Positions 1-9,136 of a stretch of 64,000 nt of DNA are shown here, one piece after another; the first letter of the stretch is position 1; each line of letters opens with the position of its first letter. Made by a program: the position numbers and the translations under genes. Source of the stretch: Lonepinella koalarum (lineage in GTDB: Bacteria; Pseudomonadota; Gammaproteobacteria; Enterobacterales; Pasteurellaceae). The notes beneath the pieces were generated by a model. The model searched no databases and was not told the origin of the DNA. It saw only the letters and a list, made by a program, of their open reading frames with translations. The stretch lies in the NCBI GenBank assembly GCA_030525745.1, contig JAUNED010000005.1, forward strand, positions 1-64,000. The letters are read 5' to 3'.

Positions 1-157
1 AACTCTCTTGAATAGAGGCAAACCAGTTTTCACCATTCAGTTTTTCTAATCCTGCCTCGATAAATTCGTAGGCAAGGAATAGACGTAATACCAGCAGACC
101 TAAACCATTTTGCATTTTTCTCATAAAACAGGGATTAGATACTGAACAATTTTGCAT
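1..157 (-). CDS. DoxX-family membrane protein (N-terminal part, runs off the window)
   Basis: The reading frame is open from an ATG at 157 to the window edge, giving 52 residues. A strong ribosome binding site, TAAGGAG, lies 6-7 bases upstream of the ATG. After a short polar start there is a hydrophobic helix followed by the segment LAYEFIEAGLEKLNGENWF, typical of the first helix and loop of DoxX-type small membrane proteins. Some DoxX relatives in Haemophilus belong to copper-binding peptide (Hvf) clusters; any partner genes would lie outside this window, so that role is only a possibility. The family call is good, the exact function unknown. Confidence 0.6.
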   Translation of the reverse strand, partial: MQNCSVSNPCFMRKMQNGLGLLVLRLFLAYEFIEAGLEKLNGENWFASIQES

Positions 158-229
158 AATTTTCTCCTTAATTATTGGCTCAATGTCCATTAGACGGAAT
201 CACATCGCTTTTCTGACAAAAATAAATAA

Positions 230-276
230 AAAAGTGCGGTGATTTTTAAAATATCCTTAAACATCACCGCACTTTT
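230..276 (-). terminator. Inverted USS pair acting as terminator
   Basis: Two oppositely oriented uptake sequences (aagtgcggt at 232-240, accgcactt at 266-274) form a 14-bp perfect stem, 230-243 with 263-276. The hairpin lies just past the stop of the DUF945 gene at 306, so it probably ends that transcript. Confidence 0.7.
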
Positions 277-305
277 AGGAGTAAATGCCAATTTAATTTT
301 GAATT

Positions 306-1751
306 TTATTGAAAAGCACCACTCATCATTAACATCATAAGTAACATACCTAATTCACTTTCCGGAATATGATTACCGTTAAAATTCAAACCATCTTTTT
401 CCAAATTCAGGGTTAAATTCAAACTCTCTCCGTTTTTGACGAAGATTCCTTGCTCTAACCAACCTTGAACTGAATACTTAATATCTTCTTTTGCCTCAAT
501 ATCAGCTTCTTCTTTTGTTAAACCTTCCTTAAATTGCAACATAGTTGAACTCATCTGAACCATTGCTGCTTCATCCAAGACTGTATTAAAGCTCAGCTGT
601 TTAAACATGCTCAATAATTTACCTGACATCGCATTGGATAAATCCACTTTATCCAACTCAATATTGCTTTCTACCGACATTTTCCCACCCGCATTGGTTA
701 AAGACAACTCAGAAAGCTGTAAGTGCGGTTGATTTTGCAAGAGTTCTAATCCTAAACGTTTCAACTCACTCTCATTTTCATAATTAGTTACAAATAGAGT
801 ATTTAGTGTATTGGCAGATAAATGATTTAAGGTAGCATTAAAGACAAATTTACCTAATTCTTTCTCATTAAAGAGAATATTAGACACATCGTTTTTTACA
901 GCATAGTTAATAAAGTTTTGTTCTTTCTCTACTTTATAAGCAAAGTTAATTCCATTAAAAGCAATAGAAGGAAGAGTTTGTAATTTATCCACCGGATGAT
1001 AAGTATATTTTAAGCCACCCACACTACCGGTAACATCACCTACCAAAATATTAACTAGATCTGTTTGTTTGAAATCTGAATTGACATTCAAATGTTGTAA
1101 TTCAATGCCGATGCCTTCAAGCCCATCGCTTCTAATAAACTCATCTAATAATTCGCCTTTAATTAAGGTATAAAGTTTAGGTATCGATATATCAGATTTG
1201 CCGATCCCATCTTTATCCGTTTCAACCTGAATTACAGAATCTGCCCAAGACAAATCTAAATTAGGCTGCTTCAAATCCATTGCAGCGATATTCATTACAC
1301 CGGTTAAACGTTTGCTGTAAGACATTGTCATCTCACTAATTATCGGATTTTTACCTTTTGCCGCATCAAATAAATATTGGCTTTTCTCATTTTGAGCAAT
1401 CTGTCCTGTCGCAGAAAACATAACAGGTTTAAAATTAAATTGGCTCAGTTGATTTAAAGGTAAAGGACCATGATAAATCACCCCCTCAGCGGGAAAAATA
1501 AACTCTCGATCTTTATATTTAAAAACAACGTCATAGACATAATTTGAGCTAAATACACCACGTTCGATCTTAAAATTATCTAATTTAGCCTTTAGCTCAG
1601 AATTAATTCCTTGTTTGGCTAATTGCTCATTAGATTTCTCTATTTGGCGTTGAAATTCGGTTTCGCCTACTTTACCGGTATAAAATGCAGAACCAGTCCA
1701 AGCCGCTCCAAGTAAAGCAATAATACCCATAGTTAAAATGGATTTTTTCAT
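306..1751 (-). CDS. DUF945 family envelope protein (YdgA-like)
   Basis: A 481-residue protein with an N-terminal hydrophobic signal or anchor (about residues 5-22, after MKK) and a long, mostly beta-rich periplasmic part. The sequence after the anchor (FYTGKVGETEFQRQIEK, then LKAKLDNFKIERGVFSS) is the recognisable start of DUF945/YdgA proteins, and about 480 residues is the family's usual size. The biochemical role is not known. It is transcribed away from dnaK, and the spacer carries a USS at about 1873. The start ATG at 1751 is preceded by AGGAATT. A hydrophobic LLMMLMM stretch lies near the C-terminus. Confidence 0.8.
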   Translation of the reverse strand: MKKSILTMGIIALLGAAWTGSAFYTGKVGETEFQRQIEKSNEQLAKQGINSELKAKLDNFKIERGVFSSNYVYDVVFKYKDREFIFPAEGVIYHGPLPLNQLSQFNFKPVMFSATGQIAQNEKSQYLFDAAKGKNPIISEMTMSYSKRLTGVMNIAAMDLKQPNLDLSWADSVIQVETDKDGIGKSDISIPKLYTLIKGELLDEFIRSDGLEGIGIELQHLNVNSDFKQTDLVNILVGDVTGSVGGLKYTYHPVDKLQTLPSIAFNGINFAYKVEKEQNFINYAVKNDVSNILFNEKELGKFVFNATLNHLSANTLNTLFVTNYENESELKRLGLELLQNQPHLQLSELSLTNAGGKMSVESNIELDKVDLSNAMSGKLLSMFKQLSFNTVLDEAAMVQMSSTMLQFKEGLTKEEADIEAKEDIKYSVQGWLEQGIFVKNGESLNLTLNLEKDGLNFNGNHIPESELGMLLMMLMMSGAFQ

Positions 1752-1925
1752 TCTAATTCCTCAAAAATAACATAAATAGAAGTTTATAGAATAGCATAAT
1801 CACGATCAAAATTTTTGTTTTTTTTACTTGAAAACGAAATTTTTATCCCTCATTTTAAAACAAAGAAAAAATACACCGCACTTTTTTAGGACTAACATCA
1901 GCAATTTTAAAAATTTTTTGATTTT

Positions 1926-1956
1926 CCCCTTGAAAAGGCAAATGTAAACCCTATTT
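1926..1956 (+). promoter_or_regulatory. Heat-shock (sigma-32) type promoter of dnaK
   Basis: CCCCTTGAA at 1926-1934 matches the sigma-32 -35 element (core CTTGAA 1929-1934). After 14 bases, CCCTATTT at 1949-1956 matches the -10 element CCCCATTT with one mismatch. The position, about 70 bases before the dnaK ATG, and the known heat-shock control of dnaK support the call. Confidence 0.75.
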
Positions 1957-2025
1957 TATAAACCAAGCAAGCTCGTGACCCAAAATGAGTTGCGAATATC
2001 AATTTCAAATGAGGAGAAAGAAAAA

Positions 2026-3933
2026 ATGGGAAAAATTATTGGTATTGACTTAGGTACAACCAACTCTTGTGTAGCTGTAATGGACGGAGATAAACCACGT
2101 GTTATTGAAAATGCCGAAGGCGATCGCACAACCCCGTCGATTATTGCCTATACACAAGATAACGAAACCTTAGTCGGCCAACCGGCAAAGCGCCAAGCAG
2201 TCACCAATCCAAAAAACACTTTATTTGCAATTAAGCGTTTAATTGGTCGTCGTTTTGAAGATCAAGAAGTCCAACGTGACGTAAATATTATGCCGTTTGA
2301 AATTGTCAAGGCTGACAACGGCGATGCTTGGGTAAATGTGAAAGGCGATAAATTTGCACCACCACAAATTTCTGCCGAAGTGTTGAAAAAAATGAAAAAA
2401 ACCGCAGAAGATTTCTTAGGTGAGACAGTTACTGAAGCCGTTATTACCGTACCGGCTTATTTTAATGACGCACAACGTCAAGCGACTAAAGATGCCGGCC
2501 GTATTGCAGGTTTAGAAGTTAAACGTATTATTAACGAACCAACGGCAGCGGCATTAGCTTATGGTTTAGATAAAGGGAAGGGCAATCAAACTATCGCTGT
2601 ATATGACTTAGGTGGTGGTACATTTGACCTATCTATTATCGAAATTGATGAAGTGGGCGGCGAAAAAACCTTTGAAGTATTGGCAACTAACGGCGATACC
2701 CACTTAGGTGGTGAAGACTTTGATAACCGTGTAATTAATTATTTAGTTGATGAATTCAAAAAAGAACAAGGTGTGGATTTACGCAATGATCCGCTAGCAA
2801 TGCAGCGTTTAAAAGAAGCTGGTGAAAAAGCAAAAATTGAGCTTTCTTCTGCACAACAAACAGATGTTAATCTGCCATATATTACGGCAGATGCCACAGG
2901 CCCGAAACATTTAAATATCAAATTAACCCGTGCAAAATTAGAAGCTTTAGTGGAAGATTTAGTGGCTCGTTCTTTAGAGCCGGTGAAAATCGCTTTATCT
3001 GACGCAGGTTTAAGCGTTTCTCAAGTGGATGATGTGATTTTAGTTGGTGGTCAAACCCGTATGCCATTAGTACAACAAAAAGTCGCTGAATTCTTTGGTA
3101 AAGAACCGCGTAAAGATGTGAATCCAGATGAAGCTGTAGCTATCGGTGCGGCAGTACAAGGCGGTGTATTAAGTGGTTCTGTGACTGATGTATTGTTATT
3201 AGACGTTACTCCATTATCTTTAGGTATCGAAACAATGGGCGGTGTAATGACCACCTTAATTGAGAAAAACACGACGATTCCAACCAAAAAATCACAAGTA
3301 TTCTCAACAGCAGAAGACAATCAAAGTGCGGTAACAATTCACGTACTTCAAGGTGAACGCAAACAGGCTTCTGCCAATAAATCTTTAGGGCAATTTAACT
3401 TAGAAGGCATTAACCCGGCTCCGCGTGGTATGCCACAAATTGAAGTTACCTTTGACATTGATGCAGACGGCATCATTCACGTTTCTGCTAAAGATAAAGG
3501 CACTAATAAAGAGCAAAAAATTACAATTAAAGCTTCTTCAGGCCTAACTGATGAAGAAATTCAACAAATGGTGCGTGATGCAGAAGCCAATGCTGAAGCT
3601 GACCGTAAATTTGAAGAATTGGTTCAAGCCCGTAACCAAGCAGATCATTTAGTACATTCCACCCGCAAACAATTAGGTGAAGTGGGCGATAAATTATCTG
3701 CGGAAGACAAAGCACCTATCGAAGAAGCCGTTAATGCATTAGAAACGGCAGCTAAAGGGGAAGACAAAGCGGAAATTGATGCAAAAGTTCAAGCTCTAAT
3801 TCAGGTATCCGAAAAACTGATTCAAGCAGGCCAAGCGCAAGCACAAGCTGATGCCCAAGCTCAACCGCAAGGCGGAAAAACTAACGATGATGTGGTTGAT
3901 GCCGAGTTTGAGGAAGTGAAAGATAATAAATAA
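2026..3933 (+). CDS. dnaK: Chaperone DnaK (Hsp70)
   Basis: A 635-residue Hsp70 that binds exposed hydrophobic peptide stretches in an ATP-dependent cycle with DnaJ and GrpE. The ATPase domain begins with GIDLGTTNS (about residues 6-14) and contains the [12 protein letters not shown] phosphate loop near residue 200. The linker [10 protein letters not shown] leads into the substrate-binding domain, and the tail ends in the acidic EEVKDNK. I chose the ATG at 2026 because GAGGAG at 2011-2016 is a good ribosome binding site and the protein then starts MGKIIGID as in other DnaKs; an in-frame GTG at 1975 would add 17 unrelated residues. dnaJ follows on the same strand after one small gene. Confidence 0.98.
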   Translation: MGKIIGIDLGTTNSCVAVMDGDKPRVIENAEGDRTTPSIIAYTQDNETLVGQPAKRQAVTNPKNTLFAIKRLIGRRFEDQEVQRDVNIMPFEIVKADNGDAWVNVKGDKFAPPQISAEVLKKMKKTAEDFLGETVTEAVITVPAYFNDAQRQATKDAGRIAGLEVKRIINEPTAAALAYGLDKGKGNQTIAVYDLGGGTFDLSIIEIDEVGGEKTFEVLATNGDTHLGGEDFDNRVINYLVDEFKKEQGVDLRNDPLAMQRLKEAGEKAKIELSSAQQTDVNLPYITADATGPKHLNIKLTRAKLEALVEDLVARSLEPVKIALSDAGLSVSQVDDVILVGGQTRMPLVQQKVAEFFGKEPRKDVNPDEAVAIGAAVQGGVLSGSVTDVLLLDVTPLSLGIETMGGVMTTLIEKNTTIPTKKSQVFSTAEDNQSAVTIHVLQGERKQASANKSLGQFNLEGINPAPRGMPQIEVTFDIDADGIIHVSAKDKGTNKEQKITIKASSGLTDEEIQQMVRDAEANAEADRKFEELVQARNQADHLVHSTRKQLGEVGDKLSAEDKAPIEEAVNALETAAKGEDKAEIDAKVQALIQVSEKLIQAGQAQAQADAQAQPQGGKTNDDVVDAEFEEVKDNK

Positions 3934-3951
3934 TCTTTCGCGATGAACATA

Positions 3952-3976
3952 GGGGCGTATCCAATACGCCCCTTTT
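3952..3976 (+). terminator. Terminator after dnaK
   Basis: GGGGCGTAT (3952-3960), loop CCA, ATACGCCCC (3964-3972), then TTTT. This is a 9-bp perfect stem with a T tract. It lies between dnaK and dnaJ, so it would lower dnaJ expression relative to dnaK. Confidence 0.8.
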
Positions 3977-4008
3977 GCATAGAACCCAAATACAACTATT
4001 GATAAATA

Positions 4009-4398
4009 ATGCTTTTTCTCTATCCACTAGACAGTCTTAAAACGAATCAGTATACAGAAGCAGAACAAATTCCATGGCTATGGCAACAAGAATTCCCTAA
4101 TTTATTAGGAAATTATCCTCACTATGGGGTTTATCACCATTACCAAAATCAAGAAAAAGGTGATTTTTATTTCACTATTGCTTTAGAAACTAAAAATGAA
4201 AACACACCATTGATAATTGATGAATCTATTTGGTATGAGGTGTTTCCAACCACAAATAAACAACGTAACGCTACTTGGAAAAGTATTAAAAACAAAGCAA
4301 AACAGGGATTATTAAAACGGGCTTATCTGATTGATTTTGAAAAATATCTCCCGGAAGGTAAAATGGAAATATATATTTCTATTTTGCCACATTGCTAA
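4009..4398 (+). CDS. Small unknown protein, possible GyrI-like effector-binding fold
   Basis: A 129-residue frame between dnaK and dnaJ, on the same strand. It lacks a signal peptide and membrane segments. The second half (SIWYEVFPTTNK, TWKSIKNKAK, then DFEKYLPEG and MEIYISIL) resembles the end of GyrI-like/AraC effector-binding domains, where a pattern like FExY is followed by an I-Y-I-P strand; this is a pattern judgement, not a search result. The protein is shorter than a usual GyrI-like domain and no clear ribosome binding site precedes the ATG, so the gene may be trimmed at its 5' end. Base use is AT-rich compared with dnaK. Confidence 0.5.
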   Translation: MLFLYPLDSLKTNQYTEAEQIPWLWQQEFPNLLGNYPHYGVYHHYQNQEKGDFYFTIALETKNENTPLIIDESIWYEVFPTTNKQRNATWKSIKNKAKQGLLKRAYLIDFEKYLPEGKMEIYISILPHC

Positions 4399-4437
4399 AT
4401 CACAAATTGTTAATTAAACCAATTCAACGGAAGAACT

Positions 4438-5562
4438 ATGTCTAAACAAGATTATTACGAACTACTCGGCGTTTCTCGCACTGCCGATGAAAAAGAGGTT
4501 AAACGGGCTTATAAAAAGCTGGCAATGCAATATCATCCTGACAGAACCAAGGGTGATAAAGAAAAAGAAGAGAAATTCAAAGAAATCCAAGAAGCCTACG
4601 AAATTTTAAGCGATAAAGAAAAACGTGCTGCTTATGACCAATACGGACACGCTGCTTTTGAACAAGGCGGTTTTGGTGGTGGTAGTGGATTTGGTGGTGG
4701 CTTCGGTGGTTTTGGTGGCTTTGAAGATATTTTCAGCGAAATGTTTGGCGGTGGTTCAGGTCGCCAACGTGTCGTGCGTGGCGATGATCTTCGCTATGAT
4801 ATTGAAATCACCTTGGAAGAAGCAGTTCGTGGTGTCACTAAAGATATTCAAATTCGTACTTTAGTCCATTGTGATGAATGTCATGGCTCAGGTGCTGAAA
4901 AAGGTTCAAAAGTAGAAACTTGTACCACTTGCCACGGTCGAGGGCGAGTACGTCGCCAACAAGGTTTCTTTATGACAGAAACCACTTGTCCACATTGTCA
5001 CGGCACAAGTAAAAAAATTGAAAAACCTTGTAGAACCTGTCATGGTGACGGTCGAGTACATAAAACAGAAAATCTCTCAGTAAAAATTCCTGCAGGTGTA
5101 GATACAGGTAATCAATTACGTTTAGCCGGCAAAGGTGCTGCAGGTGAAAATGGCGCACCTACCGGCGATTTATATGTGGTTATTCACGTTCAAGATCACC
5201 ATATTTTTGAGCGTGACGGCAACAATTTATACTGCGAAGTACCAATTAGTTTTACCATGGCTGCATTGGGTGGAGAAATTGAAGTACCTACTTTGGACGG
5301 CAGAGCGAAACTAAAAATTCCTGAAGGCACACAAACGGGTAAAATGTTCAGATTACGTGGTAAAGGCATTACCGCAATGCGAAACGGCTACGCAGGTGAT
5401 TTAATCTGTAAAATTATTGTTGAAACTCCGGTGTCTCTCAATGAAGAACAAAAAGAATTATTGCGTAAATTGGAACAAAGTTTTGAAGATCAAATAAACC
5501 AACGTCCAAAATCTGCCGGTTTCTTTGAAGGAGTAAAAAAGTTCTTTGATAATTTAGGCTAA
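4438..5562 (+). CDS. dnaJ: Co-chaperone DnaJ (Hsp40)
   Basis: A 374-residue type I Hsp40 that delivers substrates to DnaK and stimulates its ATPase. The J domain has HPD at residues 33-35. A Gly/Phe-rich linker follows (about 74-105), then four CxxCxGxG zinc repeats ([32 protein letters not shown]; the third ends in TS rather than G), then the C-terminal substrate-binding domains. GGAAGAACT precedes the ATG. It should be co-regulated with dnaK, though a terminator and a small gene lie between them. Confidence 0.98.
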   Translation: MSKQDYYELLGVSRTADEKEVKRAYKKLAMQYHPDRTKGDKEKEEKFKEIQEAYEILSDKEKRAAYDQYGHAAFEQGGFGGGSGFGGGFGGFGGFEDIFSEMFGGGSGRQRVVRGDDLRYDIEITLEEAVRGVTKDIQIRTLVHCDECHGSGAEKGSKVETCTTCHGRGRVRRQQGFFMTETTCPHCHGTSKKIEKPCRTCHGDGRVHKTENLSVKIPAGVDTGNQLRLAGKGAAGENGAPTGDLYVVIHVQDHHIFERDGNNLYCEVPISFTMAALGGEIEVPTLDGRAKLKIPEGTQTGKMFRLRGKGITAMRNGYAGDLICKIIVETPVSLNEEQKELLRKLEQSFEDQINQRPKSAGFFEGVKKFFDNLG

Positions 5563-5570
5563 CTCGCCCC

Positions 5571-5609
5571 AAAAACGGGTTAAAGCCAATGTGGTTTTAA
5601 CCCGTTTTT
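5571..5609. terminator. Bidirectional terminator between dnaJ and the convergent oxidoreductase gene
   Basis: AAAAACGGGTTA (5571-5582) pairs with TAACCCGTTTTT (5598-5609). There is an A tract before and a T tract after, so it can serve both converging genes. Confidence 0.8.
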
Positions 5610-5619
5610 ATTTTTAGCT

Positions 5620-6216
5620 TTAAGTGGAAAGTGCGGTCAAATTTTCCGTTGTTTTGTGTGCCACAGAAAACAAAATATCTTGCCTTTGTTGCTCATTCAA
5701 TAAATGAATATCGCCAAACAACTCGTAGTCAATATCCGTAATGCCACAAAAGTTAAACAAGCCGTTAATTAAGCAATCATCTAAGGATCGAGTAAAGCCC
5801 TTAGCTTGATAAGCCTCAATATTATTACCAACAGTCACAAATTGTTGTAATTTTTTACCTTCAAGTAATCCAATTGAACCTTTTTCACCATGTTGATAAG
5901 CAAATCCAAATGTCAAAACCCGATCCCAATAACCTTTTAAAATTGCTGGAAATCCCATCCACCAAAGCGGATAAATGACCGTAATTAAATCAGCTTGCCG
6001 AATAAATTGCTGTTCTTGGCGGACTTCTATCGGAATAATGCCTTGAAATGAACCTTGTAGCTCTTCCCAAGATAAGATAGGACTAAAATTTAAACTATAA
6101 AGATTACGAATGACAACTTCAGCCCCCTGTTTTTCCGTTGCATCAACAACTTGCTGTAAGATCGCTGAATTAAAGCTGTTTTTATTCGGGTGAGCCAAAA
6201 TAATTAAGTGCTTCAT
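5620..6216 (-). CDS. Flavodoxin-fold NAD(P)H oxidoreductase (KefF/YwrO/MdaB type)
   Basis: A 198-residue cytosolic flavoprotein of the NAD(P)H:quinone reductase superfamily. Seen directly: the N-terminal strand and phosphate loop MKHLIILAHPNKNSFN, and the YPLWWMGFPAILKGYWDRV motif characteristic of this group. Members reduce quinones or act as KefF-type subunits of potassium efflux systems, but no kef gene is adjacent, so the substrate is not assigned. It is the last gene of a tight run after qmcA and nfeD (4-base gap to nfeD), which suggests co-transcription. A USS overlaps its final codons (about 5630). Confidence 0.85.
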   Translation of the reverse strand: MKHLIILAHPNKNSFNSAILQQVVDATEKQGAEVVIRNLYSLNFSPILSWEELQGSFQGIIPIEVRQEQQFIRQADLITVIYPLWWMGFPAILKGYWDRVLTFGFAYQHGEKGSIGLLEGKKLQQFVTVGNNIEAYQAKGFTRSLDDCLINGLFNFCGITDIDYELFGDIHLLNEQQRQDILFSVAHKTTENLTALST

Positions 6217-6219
6217 GAT

Positions 6220-6657
6220 TTAATTCCGTTTTTCCACAATCAAAGTAATGCCAATGGCACTAACCACTTCAATGCGATCATTAGGTTGTAAGTTTTCCCC
6301 CTGAATACGCCAAGTGGTATCCGCAAATTTTCCCCGCCCAATGCCATTGTCAGCTATTTCCTGCACGATACCAATTTGCCCTAACATTGCATGATCACGT
6401 TGATTTAACAGGGATTTTTTATCATCAGCCAGGTCTTTGTTATGCTGATATTTCCACCATAAAAGACTGAGAATAGCAGATAATATAGCGTAGCCAATAG
6501 CCATAATCGTCAAGGAAATTTGTGGAAAAAGTGCGGTCAATCCGGCGGTAATTATGCCGGCAATCCCCCACCATAATAAGAATACGCCCGGCATAAAAAT
6601 TTCCGCAATCAATAAACCGAAGCCTAAAATCAGCCAATGCCATAATGTCCAAGTCAT
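6220..6657 (-). CDS. NfeD-like membrane protein (partner of QmcA)
   Basis: A 145-residue protein with hydrophobic helices in the first 75 residues (WHWLILGFGLLIAEIFMPG, then WGIAGIITAGLTALF and a third) and a C-terminal soluble OB-fold domain (QIGIVQEIADNGIGRGKFADT...). This layout is that of short NfeD proteins, which pair with SPFH proteins. It sits 18 bases after qmcA on the same strand, as in other gammaproteobacteria. The role is thought to be membrane-microdomain organisation or quality control. Confidence 0.88.
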   Translation of the reverse strand: MTWTLWHWLILGFGLLIAEIFMPGVFLLWWGIAGIITAGLTALFPQISLTIMAIGYAILSAILSLLWWKYQHNKDLADDKKSLLNQRDHAMLGQIGIVQEIADNGIGRGKFADTTWRIQGENLQPNDRIEVVSAIGITLIVEKRN

Positions 6658-6675
6658 TTTTCTATCCTTTTGGTG

Positions 6676-7599
6676 TTATGACTTTTTATCGCCTTTTAAT
6701 AATTCTGCAATACCTGCAACAGAACCGATTAAATTCCCTGCTTCTAATGGCATTAGTACAACTTTGCTGTTTTCCGCCCCACCGATTTCTTTTAAAGCTT
6801 CGGTATATTTTTGAGCAATAAAGTAATTAATTGCTTTAGTATCGCCGTTAGAAATTGCCTCAGAAACCATTTGGGTTGCACGAGCTTCTGCTTCTGCTGC
6901 ACGTTCACGCGCTTCCGCCTGTAAGAAAGCTTCTTGACGCTCCCCTTCTGCTTTCAAAATACGAGCTTGTTTTTCCCCTTCCGCACGTAAAATTTCCGCT
7001 TGACGCACCCCCTCTGCTTCTAAAATATCAGCCCGTTTATTCCGTTCTGCCTTCATTTGTGCATTCATTGAAGCAATCAATTCATGTGGCGGGCGCACAT
7101 CACGAATTTCGATACGGGTGACTTTCACACCCCACGGGTTAGTAGCCTCATCAACAATGGCTAATAAACGACCGTTGATGCTATCACGTTGAGATAACAT
7201 TTCATCTAATTCCATTGAACCTAATACGGTACGAATATTAGTCATCGTCAAGTTAATAATAGCTTGTTCCAAATGATTGACTTCATAAGCCGCACTGCGT
7301 GCATCAATCACTTGCACAAAACACACCGCATCAATAGCAACGTTAGCGTTATCTTTTGAAATCACTTCTTGTGACGGAATATCCAACACCTGTTCCATCA
7401 TATTGATTTTACGCCCCACACGATCCACAAAAGGTACAACGAAATTTAAACCCGGTGTTAAAGTGCGGGTATAACGACCAAAACGCTCGATTGTCCAATG
7501 ATAACCTTGAGGCACAGTCTTTAAGGTAGAAGATAAAACAAAAATCACTAAGGCAATAAATACTATCGCCGTAACCGGTAATCCGCTAAAAATGTCCAT
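6676..7599 (-). CDS. qmcA: SPFH/stomatin-family membrane protein QmcA
   Basis: A 307-residue protein with one N-terminal membrane helix (about residues 8-25) followed by the SPFH/Band 7 domain ([31 protein letters not shown]) and a long Ala/Glu/Arg-rich coiled coil (about residues 180-240). The size matches E. coli QmcA (about 305). The family forms large cage-like oligomers around membrane proteases; a function with FtsH is inferred from relatives. It leads the qmcA-nfeD-oxidoreductase run. Confidence 0.92.
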   Translation of the reverse strand: MDIFSGLPVTAIVFIALVIFVLSSTLKTVPQGYHWTIERFGRYTRTLTPGLNFVVPFVDRVGRKINMMEQVLDIPSQEVISKDNANVAIDAVCFVQVIDARSAAYEVNHLEQAIINLTMTNIRTVLGSMELDEMLSQRDSINGRLLAIVDEATNPWGVKVTRIEIRDVRPPHELIASMNAQMKAERNKRADILEAEGVRQAEILRAEGEKQARILKAEGERQEAFLQAEARERAAEAEARATQMVSEAISNGDTKAINYFIAQKYTEALKEIGGAENSKVVLMPLEAGNLIGSVAGIAELLKGDKKS

Positions 7600-7647
7600 A
7601 GAAACTCCTTAATTTAATAAAAGAAAAATCATCAAAACTATAATAAA

Positions 7648-9135
7648 TCAGACCGCACTTTGTATATATGTAAATCGTTGATTCTGAGGTATAAATTCAA
7701 ATTTATGGGTAATACAATTAGGCGCATCTTGCTCTTGGTGAGATACAAAAATCAACTGGGTTTCACTATTTTTCACCAATTGACCAATAAACTCTTTCAC
7801 CAATTTTCGATTCACTCCGTCTAAACCTTGCAAGGGTTCATCTAAAATTAAAATTGGAGGATATTTTACCATAGCTCGCGCAATCAACAATAACCGCTGT
7901 TGCCCCCAAGAAAGGGAACGAAAAGGTATTTTAGCCAACTTTTCCAACTTTAATCTGGATAACCATTCCATTGCCTTAATTCTCAAGGCTTCAGGCACTT
8001 TTTGGTAAACACCGATACTGTCAAAAAACCCCGATAGAATCACATCAATCACCGGACAATTCACTCGATAATCCATATGCAGTTGGCTACTGACATAACC
8101 GATTTTCTGTTTAATTTCCCAAATAGTTTCACCACTTCCACGTTGGCGACCAAAAATTTTAACATCATTCGCAAAACTTTGCGGATGATCGCCCGTCAAG
8201 ACCGATAATAATGTGGATTTTCCTGCACCGTTAGGCCCCTTAACCCACCAATGTTGGTAAGGCTCAACAATCCAACTCAACTTATCCAAGATCATTTTTT
8301 CACCATATTGAATTCTCACATCACGTAATTCAAAAGGATTTTGCCCCTTAGGCAATTTTTCCACAGGAATAGCTGCTGCCGGAATAGGAACCTCTGTTGC
8401 CAATTCGGCATATTGTAGCTGCTGAAAAAGACTTTGTTCCCTTAGTTCATCATAGCTACCTTGTAAAATCAGTTCTTGCTGATCCAAAACAGCGATAAAA
8501 TCCACCGCACTTTTAGCAGATGTATCAGTCGATTCTGTCGGCAATAACCCCGCCATATCAGAAAAACGGTTTAAAATCAGTACAATTGCCATTTTTTCTG
8601 ATAAGGATTTCAGCAATATTTTCCAATCTTGCACTGATTGATAGTCCAAGCCTTCAAAAGGCTCATCTAAAATCACTAAATCGGGTTCGGAAAGCAACAT
8701 TTGGGCAAGTAATACCTTACGGCTTTCTCCCGTAGAAAGTTGTATAAAAGGGCGTGTCAGCAACTTTTGGATACGCAATTTTTCCACATAAAAATCAATA
8801 AGTTCAGATCTTTTAGCTGATTTTAGTAACATATCCACCACAGTTTCACCAAAATAATTCGGATCCACATGATCACTATTCCGATCTTTAAATGTTTGCT
8901 CTAAAATCCGTTGCTGCTTCTCAAAAGAAAGCAGTTCAATATGACGAAATTGATTGTCATAATGACCTTGATAAATCGGTAAATCCCCTTTTAATGCTAA
9001 AGAAAACGCTGTTTTACCACTACCATTTCCTCCCACCACAATACAAAATTGCTGAGCTTGTAAAGAAAAGTGCGGTAAGTTTAAGTATTGATTTTTATGC
9101 AATTTAAACTTAGCTTGCTGAATTTGTAATACCAT
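7648..9135 (-). CDS. modF: ModF-like twin-ATPase ABC protein
   Basis: A 495-residue protein made of two ABC ATPase domains and no membrane segments. Domain one has Walker A GGNGSGKT (35-42), signature LSTGES and Walker B LVILDEPFEGLD. Domain two has Walker A GPNGAGKST, signature LSWGQQR, Walker B LILDEPLQGLD and a switch His in FVSHQEQD. The sequence follows E. coli ModF closely, including RGSGETIWEIK and YVSSQLHMDYRV. ModF is linked to molybdate but its function is unproven. I chose the ATG at 9135, one base after the uvrD stop, because the protein then starts MVLQIQQAKF like relatives; an upstream in-frame start at 9168 lies inside uvrD. A USS is within the gene at about 9069. Confidence 0.88.
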   Translation of the reverse strand: MVLQIQQAKFKLHKNQYLNLPHFSLQAQQFCIVVGGNGSGKTAFSLALKGDLPIYQGHYDNQFRHIELLSFEKQQRILEQTFKDRNSDHVDPNYFGETVVDMLLKSAKRSELIDFYVEKLRIQKLLTRPFIQLSTGESRKVLLAQMLLSEPDLVILDEPFEGLDYQSVQDWKILLKSLSEKMAIVLILNRFSDMAGLLPTESTDTSAKSAVDFIAVLDQQELILQGSYDELREQSLFQQLQYAELATEVPIPAAAIPVEKLPKGQNPFELRDVRIQYGEKMILDKLSWIVEPYQHWWVKGPNGAGKSTLLSVLTGDHPQSFANDVKIFGRQRGSGETIWEIKQKIGYVSSQLHMDYRVNCPVIDVILSGFFDSIGVYQKVPEALRIKAMEWLSRLKLEKLAKIPFRSLSWGQQRLLLIARAMVKYPPILILDEPLQGLDGVNRKLVKEFIGQLVKNSETQLIFVSHQEQDAPNCITHKFEFIPQNQRFTYIQSAV

Positions 9136-9136
9136 C

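Noticed and set aside
1975..2025. In-frame GTG start extending DnaK by 17 residues
   Set aside because: The extension does not resemble DnaK, while the ATG at 2026 has a GAGGAG site and gives the usual MGKIIGID start.
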